Shown here: piece by piece, positions 18,155 through 26,858 of the stretch
Numbering within the stretch: position 1 is the stretch's first letter
Layout of the letters: each line of letters begins with the position of its first letter
Source: Candidatus Microthrix parvicella Bio17-1
Lineage (GTDB): Bacteria > Actinomycetota > Acidimicrobiia > Acidimicrobiales > Microtrichaceae
DNA length: 64,000 bases
NCBI RefSeq assembly: GCF_000299415.1
Contig: NZ_AMPG01000001.1
Location: 310,001 to 374,000, forward strand
Reading direction: 5' to 3'
Notes under the pieces: model-generated
Seen by the model: the letters and a program-made list of their open reading frames with translations, nothing else
What the model was told of the DNA's origin: nothing
Databases searched by the model: none
Made by a program: the position numbers and the translations under genes

Positions 18155-19960
18155 ATGACGACCTCCAGCGAGAACGGCCTGAACGCACACCCCAACTCGC
18201 CACAACGCAGGTCCAGGTCAAGGTCGATCGCCACCAGGGTTCTCGCCACCCTGGCCCTCTTGCTCGGCATCCTGACCGGCCTCGTTCCCGGCACTCCGGC
18301 AGGAGCCACCGGCCCACCACCACTCACCGGCATCAGCCAACTCACCGCCGGCTCGTACCACACGTGTGCCCTACTCACCAACGGGACGGTCACGTGTTGG
18401 GGAAATGGCGTGTACGGCCAGCTTGGCAACGGTGCCGGCACTTCCTCAAACATTCAGGTGCCGGTAAGCGGTATTACCAATGCCACTGCGATCGCTGCAG
18501 GTTCTCTTTACACCTGCGCCGTGCTCGCCACCGGAACGGTCCGCTGCTGGGGGGAGAACCCGTACGGGCAACTCGGCACCGGGACGGAGGTCAGCTCCAA
18601 CACTCCCGTCGCCGTAACCGGGATCACCAATGCCACCACGATCGCCGCCGGCGACCGGCACACCTGTAGCACCCTCACGTCGGGTGAGGTGAAGTGTTGG
18701 GGACACAACACAGACGGGAAACTCGGCAACGGATCGACGACCCACTCCAGCATCCCCGTGCTGGTCAGCGGCCTGACAAATGCGACCTCGGTCGCCGCCG
18801 GCGGTGACCATTCGTGCGCCACGCTCTCCACGGGTGCGGCAAGCTGCTGGGGGGACAACGCCTACGGCCAACTCGGCGACACGACCAGCGACAGCTCATC
18901 AACTCCCGTATCAGTGAGCGGCATCGCCAACGCGGTCAGTATCACCGCCGGTAACCGGCACTCATGCGCACTGCTTGCGTCGGGTGAGGCACGATGCTGG
19001 GGCGACAGCTTCGAGGGACAGCTCGGAGCGGGAACCTTCCTCCCCTCCTCGACTCCATTGGCCGTCGCAGGTGTTTCCGACGCCGTCTCAATATCAGCCG
19101 GTTACGAACATACTTGCGCCACCCTCGGTACCGGTGGGGTCCGCTGCTGGGGTTACAACGACGATGGCCAGGTTGGGGACGGCACCACCACCCACCGATC
19201 ACAGCCGGTCCCCGTCAGCAACATCACCAATGCCGTCACCGTCGCGGCCGGGCGCGAACTCTCCTGCGCCAAGCTGAACTCCGGGCAGGCACGCTGCTGG
19301 GGAAGCAACGACGAGGGCCGGCTCGGCAATGGCAGCCCGACAATCTCAACCACACCGGTGACGGTGATCAGCGGGACCTGCGCCAGCGCTCCCGACCCCG
19401 GCTTCAGCGACGTTGCCCTCGACGCCTATTACTACGACTCGGTTGCCTGGCTCGTGCAAGCCGGCATCACCGGCGGTACCGCACCCGGCAAATACTCGCC
19501 CAACGCCAAAGTCACACGCGCACAAATGGCCGTCTTCCTCTGGACCAACGCCGGACAACCCACCCCCACCCCACCCCACAGCTTCAGCGACGTCCCAACA
19601 GACTCCTACTACAACGACGCCGTCTCCTGGCTGGTCCGCACCGGTGTCACCAGCGGCACCGCTCCCGGCAAATACTCGCCCAACGCGAAAGTCACACGCG
19701 CCCAAATGGCCGTCTTCCTCTGGCAGTACAACGGTCGACTCGGAGCCGCCGGCTACCACGGGTTCAGCGATGTACCTCCTTTCAGCTATTACAGCGCCGC
19801 GGTCAGCTGGCTGGTCGAAACCGGCATCACCGGCGGCACCGCTCCCGGTAAGTACTCGCCCAACGCGAAAGTCACACGCGCCCAGATGGCCGTCTTCCTC
19901 AAGAACAACACCTGCCGCCTCACGCCCGTCACCGGGCGACCGGTACCACCATCCACATAA
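18155..19960 (+). CDS. Exported RCC1-repeat protein with three C-terminal SLH repeats (paralogue)
   Basis: A 601-residue paralogue of the preceding gene, 40 bp downstream and probably in the same transcript. Same layout: a long basic N-region and signal peptide (ATLALLLGILTGLV, then PAGA), seven RCC1 repeats with paired cysteines, then three SLH repeats of the GITGGTAPGKYSPNAKVTRAQ type. The RCC1 loops differ between the two paralogues (for example TTSDSSSTPV and GTFLPSSTPL), while the signal peptide, first repeat and SLH DNA are strongly conserved. That fits a constant anchor with a diversifying display domain. Binding partner unknown. Confidence 0.88.
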   Translation: MTTSSENGLNAHPNSPQRRSRSRSIATRVLATLALLLGILTGLVPGTPAGATGPPPLTGISQLTAGSYHTCALLTNGTVTCWGNGVYGQLGNGAGTSSNIQVPVSGITNATAIAAGSLYTCAVLATGTVRCWGENPYGQLGTGTEVSSNTPVAVTGITNATTIAAGDRHTCSTLTSGEVKCWGHNTDGKLGNGSTTHSSIPVLVSGLTNATSVAAGGDHSCATLSTGAASCWGDNAYGQLGDTTSDSSSTPVSVSGIANAVSITAGNRHSCALLASGEARCWGDSFEGQLGAGTFLPSSTPLAVAGVSDAVSISAGYEHTCATLGTGGVRCWGYNDDGQVGDGTTTHRSQPVPVSNITNAVTVAAGRELSCAKLNSGQARCWGSNDEGRLGNGSPTISTTPVTVISGTCASAPDPGFSDVALDAYYYDSVAWLVQAGITGGTAPGKYSPNAKVTRAQMAVFLWTNAGQPTPTPPHSFSDVPTDSYYNDAVSWLVRTGVTSGTAPGKYSPNAKVTRAQMAVFLWQYNGRLGAAGYHGFSDVPPFSYYSAAVSWLVETGITGGTAPGKYSPNAKVTRAQMAVFLKNNTCRLTPVTGRPVPPST

Positions 19961-20041
19961 GTTGAGAAGCGCCAGGTCAATCATCGAGTCCACCTGCCTG
20001 GTTCCAACTGAGAGGGCCGCGTTCGGTCCAAAGACAGCAAC

Positions 20042-20100
20042 CCTCGCCGCACGCGGCGAGGCCCACCCCATCGATCCGGAGATCGCTTGGGATGGGCCTC
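20042..20100. terminator. Overlapping hairpins between convergent surface-protein genes
   Basis: CCTCGCCG (20042-20049) and CGGCGAGG (20054-20061) form a perfect 8-bp stem with a four-base loop. A second, larger inverted repeat pairs GAGGCCCA (20058-20065) with TGGGCCTC (20093-20100), with further pairing inside (CGATC/GATCG around a CGGA loop). The two share bases 20058-20061 and so exclude each other. They lie between two converging genes and probably terminate both transcripts. Confidence 0.55.
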
Positions 20101-20125
20101 AATTGAGCCGAGTGGCGTTGGTTCC

Positions 20126-21934
20126 CTACCTCACGATGGGGTTGGGATAGGCCACCTGGACGGGCGTGGTCCGGGTGGTGCCGGTTCCGTCACCCAGCCG
20201 GCCATGCCAGTTGAGTCCCCAACAGAGGGTGGCACCGGAGGCCTTGACCGCGCAGTTGGTGTACGAGCCACCGGCGACGGACTTGGCGCCGGTCAGCCCA
20301 ACGACATCAACGGGGGACTTCCGGTTGACGCTGGTGGTTCCATCGCCGGCCTGACCGTCCTTGTTGTAGCCCCAGCATGCGACCGTGCCGCCGGCCTTCA
20401 CTGCACAGCCGTGGTAGGCGCCCACACCGATGGTGGTCACGCCGGCCAGAGCCGGAATGGTCGCCGGGGTGTTGCGGTCGGTGGTGTTGCCCAGTCCGAG
20501 CTGGCCATCACCGTTGTAGCCCCAGCAGTCAACCGTGCCGTCGCTCTTCGCGGCACAGGTGTGGAGCCAGCCGCTGTCGACAGCGGTCACGCCGCTGAGG
20601 TTGGCAACGGTCACCGGCGTTGTGCGGGTGGTGTTGCTTCCGTCACCGAGCTGACCTCGGTCGTTGCGACCCCAACAGGCAACGGTGCCGTTGCTCTTCT
20701 GGGCGCAGTTGTGCACGGAACCGCCGGAAACGGCGGTCACTCCGCTCAGCCCCGCACCGACGGCGACGGGGGTCCGCCGCTCTGTGGTGGAGCCGTCACC
20801 GAGCTGACCGTTGTTGTTCTCTCCCCAGCAGGCGACCGTGCCGTCGTTCTTGGTGGCACAGGTGTGGTACGAGCCGGCGGTGATGTTGCGGACGCCACTC
20901 AGGCCCGAAACCGCAACCGGGAGGCTGCGATTGGTCGTGGTGTTGTCACCCAACTGGCCATTGCGGTTGTTGCCCCAGCAGGCGACCGTGGTGTCCGCTT
21001 TGACCGCACAGGTGTGGAACGAGCCGGTGGCGATGTCGGTCGCACCGCTAATTCCACGGACGGTCACCGGGATCCACTGCTGATTGTTGCTGGTGCCGAT
21101 GCCCATCTGGCCATCGCTGTTGTGTCCCCAGCATGCGATCGTTCCGTCAGCCTTCAAGGCGCAGTTGTGGCGCTCGCCGCCGTCAACCGCGATCGGCTTG
21201 GTCCCACATGAATTGGTGTGCAGGAACACCGCCATCTGGGCACGGGTCACATTTGCATTCGGGGCGTACTTGCCCGGGGCGACGCCGGCGGTGATACCGG
21301 TTCCAACCAGCCACGATACGGCCGTGTTGTAGTAGGCGTCAGCAGCCACATCGGTGAAGCTGTGGGGCGCCAACGGAGCCGGGCTTCCTGAAGCGGTGTG
21401 CAGAAACACAGCCATCTGGCCGCGTGAGACGTTCACGTTCGGGCCGTAACGGCCCTCAGCAACGCCGCCGGTGATGCCCTCGCCAGCCAACCACGACACC
21501 GCGGTGTTGTAGTAGGCATCGGGGGCGACATCTCCGAAGCTGTGGGGCCGGCTCGGCGGCGGCGACCCGGCGTCCTTCCAGAGGAACATCGCCATCTGGC
21601 CGCGGGAGACGTTCACGCTCGGGCCATACCGGTCGGCGGTGACCCCACCGGTGATCTCACTTTCGAACAGCCATGAGACTGCCTGATCGAAGTAGTCGTC
21701 CGGAGCAACATCGGTGAATTGGTGGGGCTTTGGCGAGAAGCACGAAACCGGGCCGGCTGCCTCTGCCTCGGCCGACGGCTGCGTCACTCCCTCGGTGCCC
21801 GCCTCCGCGTTCGGCTCGGAAGCGCCGGCGGTCGCTGCGGACCCCAGGCTCACCAACGAGCCAAGCATCAACAGCGCCAACAGCCGAGAAAGCCATTGTG
21901 AGATTGCTAATTTTTTGGTCATGAGATCGCTCAT
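20126..21934 (-). CDS. Exported SLH protein with C-terminal seven-repeat RCC1 domain
   Basis: A 602-residue surface protein with the reverse domain order of its two neighbours: signal peptide (LSRLLALLMLGSLVSLGSAATAGA), a Glu/Ala-rich spacer, three SLH repeats (about 65-245, VSRGQMAMFLW and VTRAQMAVFL), then seven RCC1 repeats to the C-terminus. Each RCC1 repeat has the pattern C-x10-C-W-G. The ATG at 21934 is preceded by AAGGGG, which decides between several in-frame starts. It is not a simple copy of the plus-strand pair: its repeats read KADGTVACWG rather than STGGVRCWG. Confidence 0.87.
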   Translation of the reverse strand: MSDLMTKKLAISQWLSRLLALLMLGSLVSLGSAATAGASEPNAEAGTEGVTQPSAEAEAAGPVSCFSPKPHQFTDVAPDDYFDQAVSWLFESEITGGVTADRYGPSVNVSRGQMAMFLWKDAGSPPPSRPHSFGDVAPDAYYNTAVSWLAGEGITGGVAEGRYGPNVNVSRGQMAVFLHTASGSPAPLAPHSFTDVAADAYYNTAVSWLVGTGITAGVAPGKYAPNANVTRAQMAVFLHTNSCGTKPIAVDGGERHNCALKADGTIACWGHNSDGQMGIGTSNNQQWIPVTVRGISGATDIATGSFHTCAVKADTTVACWGNNRNGQLGDNTTTNRSLPVAVSGLSGVRNITAGSYHTCATKNDGTVACWGENNNGQLGDGSTTERRTPVAVGAGLSGVTAVSGGSVHNCAQKSNGTVACWGRNDRGQLGDGSNTTRTTPVTVANLSGVTAVDSGWLHTCAAKSDGTVDCWGYNGDGQLGLGNTTDRNTPATIPALAGVTTIGVGAYHGCAVKAGGTVACWGYNKDGQAGDGTTSVNRKSPVDVVGLTGAKSVAGGSYTNCAVKASGATLCWGLNWHGRLGDGTGTTRTTPVQVAYPNPIVR

Positions 21935-22075
21935 TGCCCCTTCGTTTGGTTTGCGAACCGGCATCATCGCCCTTCCACCCAACCGCGAACAATTGAGCTT
22001 GGATCAAGTTGCTACAGGTGTTTACTGACGGGGAATTCAGACCGCCGGTCGTGCCTCTGACGCAGCACCACATCG

Positions 22076-22099
22076 CCTCAAAGAGGTCAGGCTTTGAGG
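22076..22099 (-). terminator. Hairpin downstream of the 2-epimerase gene
   Basis: CCTCAAAG and CTTTGAGG form a perfect 8-bp stem around an 8-base loop, 80 bp after the epimerase stop codon. It lies in the 244-bp gap before the SLH-RCC1 gene on the same strand. It may terminate the upstream operon or act in the leader of the next gene. No T-tract is present. Confidence 0.4.
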
Positions 22100-22178
22100 G
22101 AAAGGCACCAGACCACACAGGACGTCAACATCGACCAACCGAACAAACCGAGTCCAGCACCTAGCTAGAAACAAGTGT

Positions 22179-23309
22179 TTACTGAGGACGAAACTGGGTT
22201 GGCCTGCGCCCCATGAGCGCGTCGGCAACACGTGCGGAGGCCAACCCATCGCCATAGGGCGACGAACACTCTGAACCCACCGCTGCGTCCGCCGGCGAGT
22301 CGAGGATCCGTTCGATGCCTCGCTTGATGGCATCAGGGTCGGTGCCGACCAGTTCGACACCCCCGGCTGCCACCCCCTCCGGTCGTTCGGTCTTCTCGCG
22401 TAGAACCAGTACCGGCAGACCGAGTGCCGGTGCCTCCTCCTGAAGCCCCCCAGAATCGGTCACGACCATCCGGCCGGCGCTCAGCAGCGCCACCATCGTG
22501 CGGTAGTCAAGAGGTTCCACCAAGGCCACGCCAGGAATGTTTGAGAGCCGATCTCGAACCGCTTCGGACACCACCGGGTTTGGGTGCACCGGCACCACGA
22601 CGCACAGTTCGTCAGCACGAGCGGCCGCAACCTCGGCCACCGCATCCAGCGCCCGCCTCATCGGCCGGCCTTGGGACTCGCGCCGGTGACAGGTCAGCAG
22701 AACGAGCGTACGGTTCGTCGGAAGCCCCAGGTGGTCCAACTCGGTGCCGTCAAGACGTTTACGCATCCACCAAAGCGCGTCAATCACGGTATTGCCCACC
22801 ACCGGCGCATCGACCGCGGCCACACCCTCATGGAGCAGGTGCGCCTGTGCCTCAGGTGTGGGGGCCAAGTGCAGCCGAGCGACTGCGGTGATTGCTTTTC
22901 GGTGGTGCTCCTCGGGGAACGGGTGGTTGACGTCGCCCGAACGAAGCCCGGCCTCGAGGTGAGCGACCGGCACGTTGTGGGCCATCCCGGCCAAGGCTCC
23001 CGCCAGAGCCGAGGTGGTATCGCCCTGCACCAACACCCAATCGAACTCGCCGACACCGATCTCTGCGCCCAGCTCTGCCACGCCCGCCGCCAAGAGGCCG
23101 GTCGGACCGTTCGCGGGCTGCCCGATCCTCAGTTGCCGGTCGGGAACCACGCCAAACATGGACAGCGCCTCCTGCGCCATCTCAAGGTGCTGCCCGGTGG
23201 AGAACACCACCGGGTCCGCACCGCGCTGTTCGCGCAGCACGTGCACAACTGGAGCGAGCTTGATCGCCTCTGGACGGGTACCAACCACGACTGCCACGCG
23301 CACGGACAC
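22179..23309 (-). CDS. wecB: UDP-N-acetylglucosamine 2-epimerase (non-hydrolysing)
   Basis: A 376-residue GT-B-fold epimerase with GTRPEAIKLAPV near the N-terminus, VQGDTTSALAGALAG, HLEAGLRSGD, PFPEEHHRKA, VGNTVIDAL and VTDSGGLQEEAPALGLPVLVLR, all hallmark segments. It converts UDP-GlcNAc to UDP-ManNAc for surface polysaccharide. The GTG start lies nine bases after the stop of the SLH-bearing protease gene on the same strand. The neighbouring polysaccharide pyruvyl transferase makes it likely that the ManNAc goes into a pyruvylated cell-wall polymer that holds SLH proteins. Confidence 0.93.
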   Translation of the reverse strand: MSVRVAVVVGTRPEAIKLAPVVHVLREQRGADPVVFSTGQHLEMAQEALSMFGVVPDRQLRIGQPANGPTGLLAAGVAELGAEIGVGEFDWVLVQGDTTSALAGALAGMAHNVPVAHLEAGLRSGDVNHPFPEEHHRKAITAVARLHLAPTPEAQAHLLHEGVAAVDAPVVGNTVIDALWWMRKRLDGTELDHLGLPTNRTLVLLTCHRRESQGRPMRRALDAVAEVAAARADELCVVVPVHPNPVVSEAVRDRLSNIPGVALVEPLDYRTMVALLSAGRMVVTDSGGLQEEAPALGLPVLVLREKTERPEGVAAGGVELVGTDPDAIKRGIERILDSPADAAVGSECSSPYGDGLASARVADALMGRRPTQFRPQ

Positions 23310-23318
23310 CGTCAGGGT

Positions 23319-25631
23319 CTACCCACAGGTCCGAATCTTGAGGAACGCTGCCATTTGAGCCCGCGTGACGTTCTGGTTGGGAGAGAACTGCCCGGGACCC
23401 GTGCCGGCGGTGATGCCGGCCCGCACCAACCAGGCGACCGCCTGGTTGTAGTAGGCACCCTCATACACATCGTAGAAGTCATGGATGAAGCCGGGATACA
23501 CCGCGCCCACCAACTTCCAAAGGAACGTGGCCATCTGCGCTCTGCTCACCTTGTTGTTGGGCGAGAAGGTGTCCCAACTGGTTCCTGAGGTGATGTCGTT
23601 CTCGACCAGCCACGAGACTGCGTCGTTGTAGTAGCTGTCGGGCGACACATCGCTGAACCCGTGCGAATAAGTTGCCGCCGGCTGCCCGGAGACATTCCAG
23701 AGGAACATCGCCATCTGGCCACGGGTCACGGGCGCATTCGGCGAGTACTTACCCGGCCCGGTCCCCGAAGTGATGGCTCGTTGCACCAGCCACAGCACAG
23801 AGTTGCGGTACCAGGCAGAGTTGGGGACGTCAGAGAAGGGGTTGCTGTTGGTGATCGAGCACTGCACCGGTTGGAGGTTCCAGTTCAGCGAGACCGCACC
23901 GGTAGACCCGGCGTAGCCGCTGACAGCCCAGCGATACGTGACGCCTGCCTTCACCGGCACCAACACCTCACTGGTGTAGCTGGTCGGATCATCATCGTTC
24001 TGGGCCCTCGCCACCGCCGCACCTGCGTCGGTCCCGGTGTAGACGCTGAGCACCGTGTCAAAGTTCGACCCGCTGGTGCTCAGGCGAAGGTTGCCGGTGC
24101 TGGGAGCCGTCCACGACCACCAGACGGAGGCGAAACCGCGATGCCGGTGCATCGGCTCGCCGGTCTCGCGCGTGGCGCCGTTGGTTGATCCGCCGGTGGC
24201 ACCGTTGGCCCCCGCCACCACCCACGCGTCAGCAAGGTTGTCGTTGGCCGGCGAGGCCGCGTGCTTCCAGTTCAACTTGATCGCGCCGGTGTTGGCGTTT
24301 CTGCCGTCCACGGCAATGCGATACCGCTGGCCTCCCGTCGCCGCAAAGGCCACCTTGCTCCGGCTGCCGGGGGCGGTGTCATCGTTGCTGTTGACCAACG
24401 TCAGGGCACCGACGGTATTGCCGGTGTACACCGCCAGGACGGTATCGAATGCCGAGCCAAAGGTATCGATGGTGACCAGACCACTCGAAGGGGCGGTGTA
24501 GGTCCACCACACCGAACTTGCCCGCGAACCAGCATGTGTGGGCTCTCCGGTCTCCACGCCGCAACCTGCATTGGAACCCTTGACCGTCCCTCGGTTGCCA
24601 CCGATCGGATAGCTCGATGCGAACGAGTCTTGAGGAGCGCACCCGGTCGGCACCGTCAGGTAGGCGCTGTTGGTCGGGTTCCAGTACTGAGCCAGGTACG
24701 ACCCGCTCACCGGGGTGACGTTGAAGTAGTCGTCCCGGCCGCAATCCATGACCCGAGGCCCACCCGCGTCGCACGCGTCGAGGGCGTAATCGCCGTAGCA
24801 CATGATGTCGGCTCCGCCCAGCTCTCCGTCATCACAGTGCCCGCCGTTGCCGTTTGGCGACCCGCCCTGCACCGCCCCAAAGGTGTGAAACAACTCGTGG
24901 AGCGCTGTTCGGGAGCTGCTCCAATCCCAGCAGGACTGATACGTCAGTGCGTAACCGATCTCGGTGTTGTTGAAGTTGTTTGCACTGGGATCCTCGTCTC
25001 CCCAATAGGTGGCGGTGCCACAGAGACCTGACACGTTCCAATCCGCATAGGTGAGGTATTTGCGGTTGGGGTTGGTCAATCCGGCTGCGGCCAGAGCCTC
25101 AGTTGCTGTATCGAAATCTTTGACCGTCGAAGGCACCTGGACGGTCAGCACGGTTGGTTGGCATGCGCCATCGTGGACGAAGCGGATGCGGCGCTGTCCA
25201 CCGGTTGCTGCGCCCTCACCTGCCAGAAAGTCGTCGAACCGGGTTGCCCAGCTCCGGATGGACGCCGCATACGCTGCCGAACGGTTGCTGGAGCCGGCTC
25301 GATAGGCGTACACCAGCTGCACCCGTTTACCGGACGTGCCATTACCGACGCATGCAATGTCGTCCAGCGCAAGCGCCGACTTTGACGCCGGCAGCGGGAC
25401 AGCCTCGTTGCCGACCAACTCGGGCGGGATGGGATCTGAGCGGAGACCGTCCTGGGAGTCGGTGACAGGTGAGACCTCACCCTTGGCCGGATTGTCCCCT
25501 GGGCCGGTGGCCCCAGCCGTTCCGGCGATGATCGGCTGAGCCACCAAGCCCCCGAGAATCGCCACGAGACCGAGCAAAACCCACACGTTGCGTCGCGGCG
25601 CTGCAGCGCCACCCTCACCGACTCTGTTCAT
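23319..25631 (-). CDS. Secreted metzincin-like metalloprotease with PPC-like and SLH repeats
   Basis: A 770-residue exported protein. An N-terminal hydrophobic segment (NVWVLLGLVAILGGLVAQPI) serves as signal peptide or anchor. The protease domain has HELFHTFG (His245, Glu246, His249), a later GGHCDD that can give the third zinc ligand (His265), and DIMCYGD, a Met-turn. Two beta-sandwich repeats follow (VWWTYTAPSSG and VWWSWTAPSTG, each with FDTVL.VYTG), like bacterial pre-peptidase C-terminal (PPC) domains. Three SLH repeats (from about 590) end the protein. The start at 25631 is chosen because upstream residues are not signal-like. It probably processes surface proteins while anchored to the wall. 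Confidence 0.8.
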   Translation of the reverse strand: MNRVGEGGAAAPRRNVWVLLGLVAILGGLVAQPIIAGTAGATGPGDNPAKGEVSPVTDSQDGLRSDPIPPELVGNEAVPLPASKSALALDDIACVGNGTSGKRVQLVYAYRAGSSNRSAAYAASIRSWATRFDDFLAGEGAATGGQRRIRFVHDGACQPTVLTVQVPSTVKDFDTATEALAAAGLTNPNRKYLTYADWNVSGLCGTATYWGDEDPSANNFNNTEIGYALTYQSCWDWSSSRTALHELFHTFGAVQGGSPNGNGGHCDDGELGGADIMCYGDYALDACDAGGPRVMDCGRDDYFNVTPVSGSYLAQYWNPTNSAYLTVPTGCAPQDSFASSYPIGGNRGTVKGSNAGCGVETGEPTHAGSRASSVWWTYTAPSSGLVTIDTFGSAFDTVLAVYTGNTVGALTLVNSNDDTAPGSRSKVAFAATGGQRYRIAVDGRNANTGAIKLNWKHAASPANDNLADAWVVAGANGATGGSTNGATRETGEPMHRHRGFASVWWSWTAPSTGNLRLSTSGSNFDTVLSVYTGTDAGAAVARAQNDDDPTSYTSEVLVPVKAGVTYRWAVSGYAGSTGAVSLNWNLQPVQCSITNSNPFSDVPNSAWYRNSVLWLVQRAITSGTGPGKYSPNAPVTRGQMAMFLWNVSGQPAATYSHGFSDVSPDSYYNDAVSWLVENDITSGTSWDTFSPNNKVSRAQMATFLWKLVGAVYPGFIHDFYDVYEGAYYNQAVAWLVRAGITAGTGPGQFSPNQNVTRAQMAAFLKIRTCG

Positions 25632-25713
25632 CCGAGAATGGTAGTCACCCAGCTGAACAGTTTCACCACGGTTCCGGAACTGGTCTGCTCCTCGACGGAG
25701 AGCCACAGACCGC

Positions 25714-26811
25714 CTACCTGGCGTCCCGGCTGCGCTCGACCAACCTGTACATCCGCTCGATCATCCAATCGGCGACATCCACGGTCTCGGCCAACAGCTG
25801 ATCCCTGCGCAGCCGAAGCTCGTCCCGTTCGGCTTGGAGACTGTTGGTCATCGCTTCCAACCGTTGCAGGAACGCGTCGCGATGCTCGGGGAGGAACGCT
25901 TGGGTCATGCCACGCCGTTCCAGATCAACCAAATACGGCAATCTCCCCGCCCAGGAACTCAGCCGCAGGCTCGGGACACCCAGAATCGCCGCCTCCGCCG
26001 CCGTGGTCTGACTATCGCCCACCAGCACCTGAGCCATTGCCACCACATGGCGAAACGAGGCGCCGGACCTGGGCAGCCTGCGTCGCTCAAGATCCACGGG
26101 GAGTTGGCGCTCGCTACTGATCCACACCGGTCCCACCGGCGAGAGCAACTCGACCACCCGACGCAGGGTGGGGTCGTCAAGACCGTCCTCACCGTGATCG
26201 TGGGTGGCCTCCATCGCCACGGCGCGGACCAGGGTGTAGGGGCGCGACGGATCCGGTCCGGCTCCCCTCACCAGGGTGGCGTCGGGAACGAAACGCTCGG
26301 GCCGCAAGGAGGCAGTCTCCTTGAATCCCCGATAGGCCTGGTGCTTTCGTCCATAGTCGACATCACCAGACGCCGGGCTGGTGATCACCGTCGCCGGGAT
26401 CGCAGCAGCCCAGTACAGTAAGCCGACCGCAGGGCCGTCGTCGGTGTCGAACATGGAGGGAATCCTCATGAGCCTCGCCGCCAGCGCCCCCGACGGGTTT
26501 CTCGTCATGACCAGATCCACGCCCTCCCGCCGGATCAGGGAGCACAGCCCACCCACCCGGGTGCTCAGCTCCTTTGCCTCCCGGACCCGGGACCGTGATC
26601 CGGCACTGCTCACGACCACCTGGGCGATACCCGCCTCGTCGGCCAAATCAACCAGTACGTCCTTGTGCCGCGTGGCCACCACCGCCCGATCACCCCGACG
26701 CTGGACCTCATCGATCATCGGGGCGAAGAAGTGGAAATCGGCTGGATGGACCATGTCGAACAGGAAGGTGTGCCGCACAGCTCGTCGTCGCCTTCGTTGC
26801 GGGGGTGGCAT
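25714..26811 (-). CDS. DUF354-type putative glycosyltransferase
   Basis: A 365-residue GT-B-like protein. It has FDMVHPADFHFFAPMIDEVQRRGD near the N-terminus, matching the start of DUF354 proteins (GHPAHVHFF), then VDLVMTRNPSGALAARLM, and VLVGDSQTTAAEAAILGVPSLRL in the sugar-nucleotide half. Members sit in polysaccharide and archaeal glycan clusters; their reaction is not established. It heads the minus-strand set that continues with the SLH protease and the epimerase, and is divergent from the pyruvyl transferase with a 47-bp gap. The C-terminal 60 residues are helical and charged. Confidence 0.65.
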   Translation of the reverse strand: MPPPQRRRRRAVRHTFLFDMVHPADFHFFAPMIDEVQRRGDRAVVATRHKDVLVDLADEAGIAQVVVSSAGSRSRVREAKELSTRVGGLCSLIRREGVDLVMTRNPSGALAARLMRIPSMFDTDDGPAVGLLYWAAAIPATVITSPASGDVDYGRKHQAYRGFKETASLRPERFVPDATLVRGAGPDPSRPYTLVRAVAMEATHDHGEDGLDDPTLRRVVELLSPVGPVWISSERQLPVDLERRRLPRSGASFRHVVAMAQVLVGDSQTTAAEAAILGVPSLRLSSWAGRLPYLVDLERRGMTQAFLPEHRDAFLQRLEAMTNSLQAERDELRLRRDQLLAETVDVADWMIERMYRLVERSRDAR

Positions 26812-26858
26812 GGCGTCTCAAATCACGGGTGGTGCGCCATGATCAGTCTGTCAGGTTC

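Noticed and set aside
16342-19960. Regular DNA repeats suggesting a CRISPR array
   Set aside because: The repeats are coding RCC1 and SLH units of about 150 and 180 bp in frame; there are no short spacers and no cas genes.
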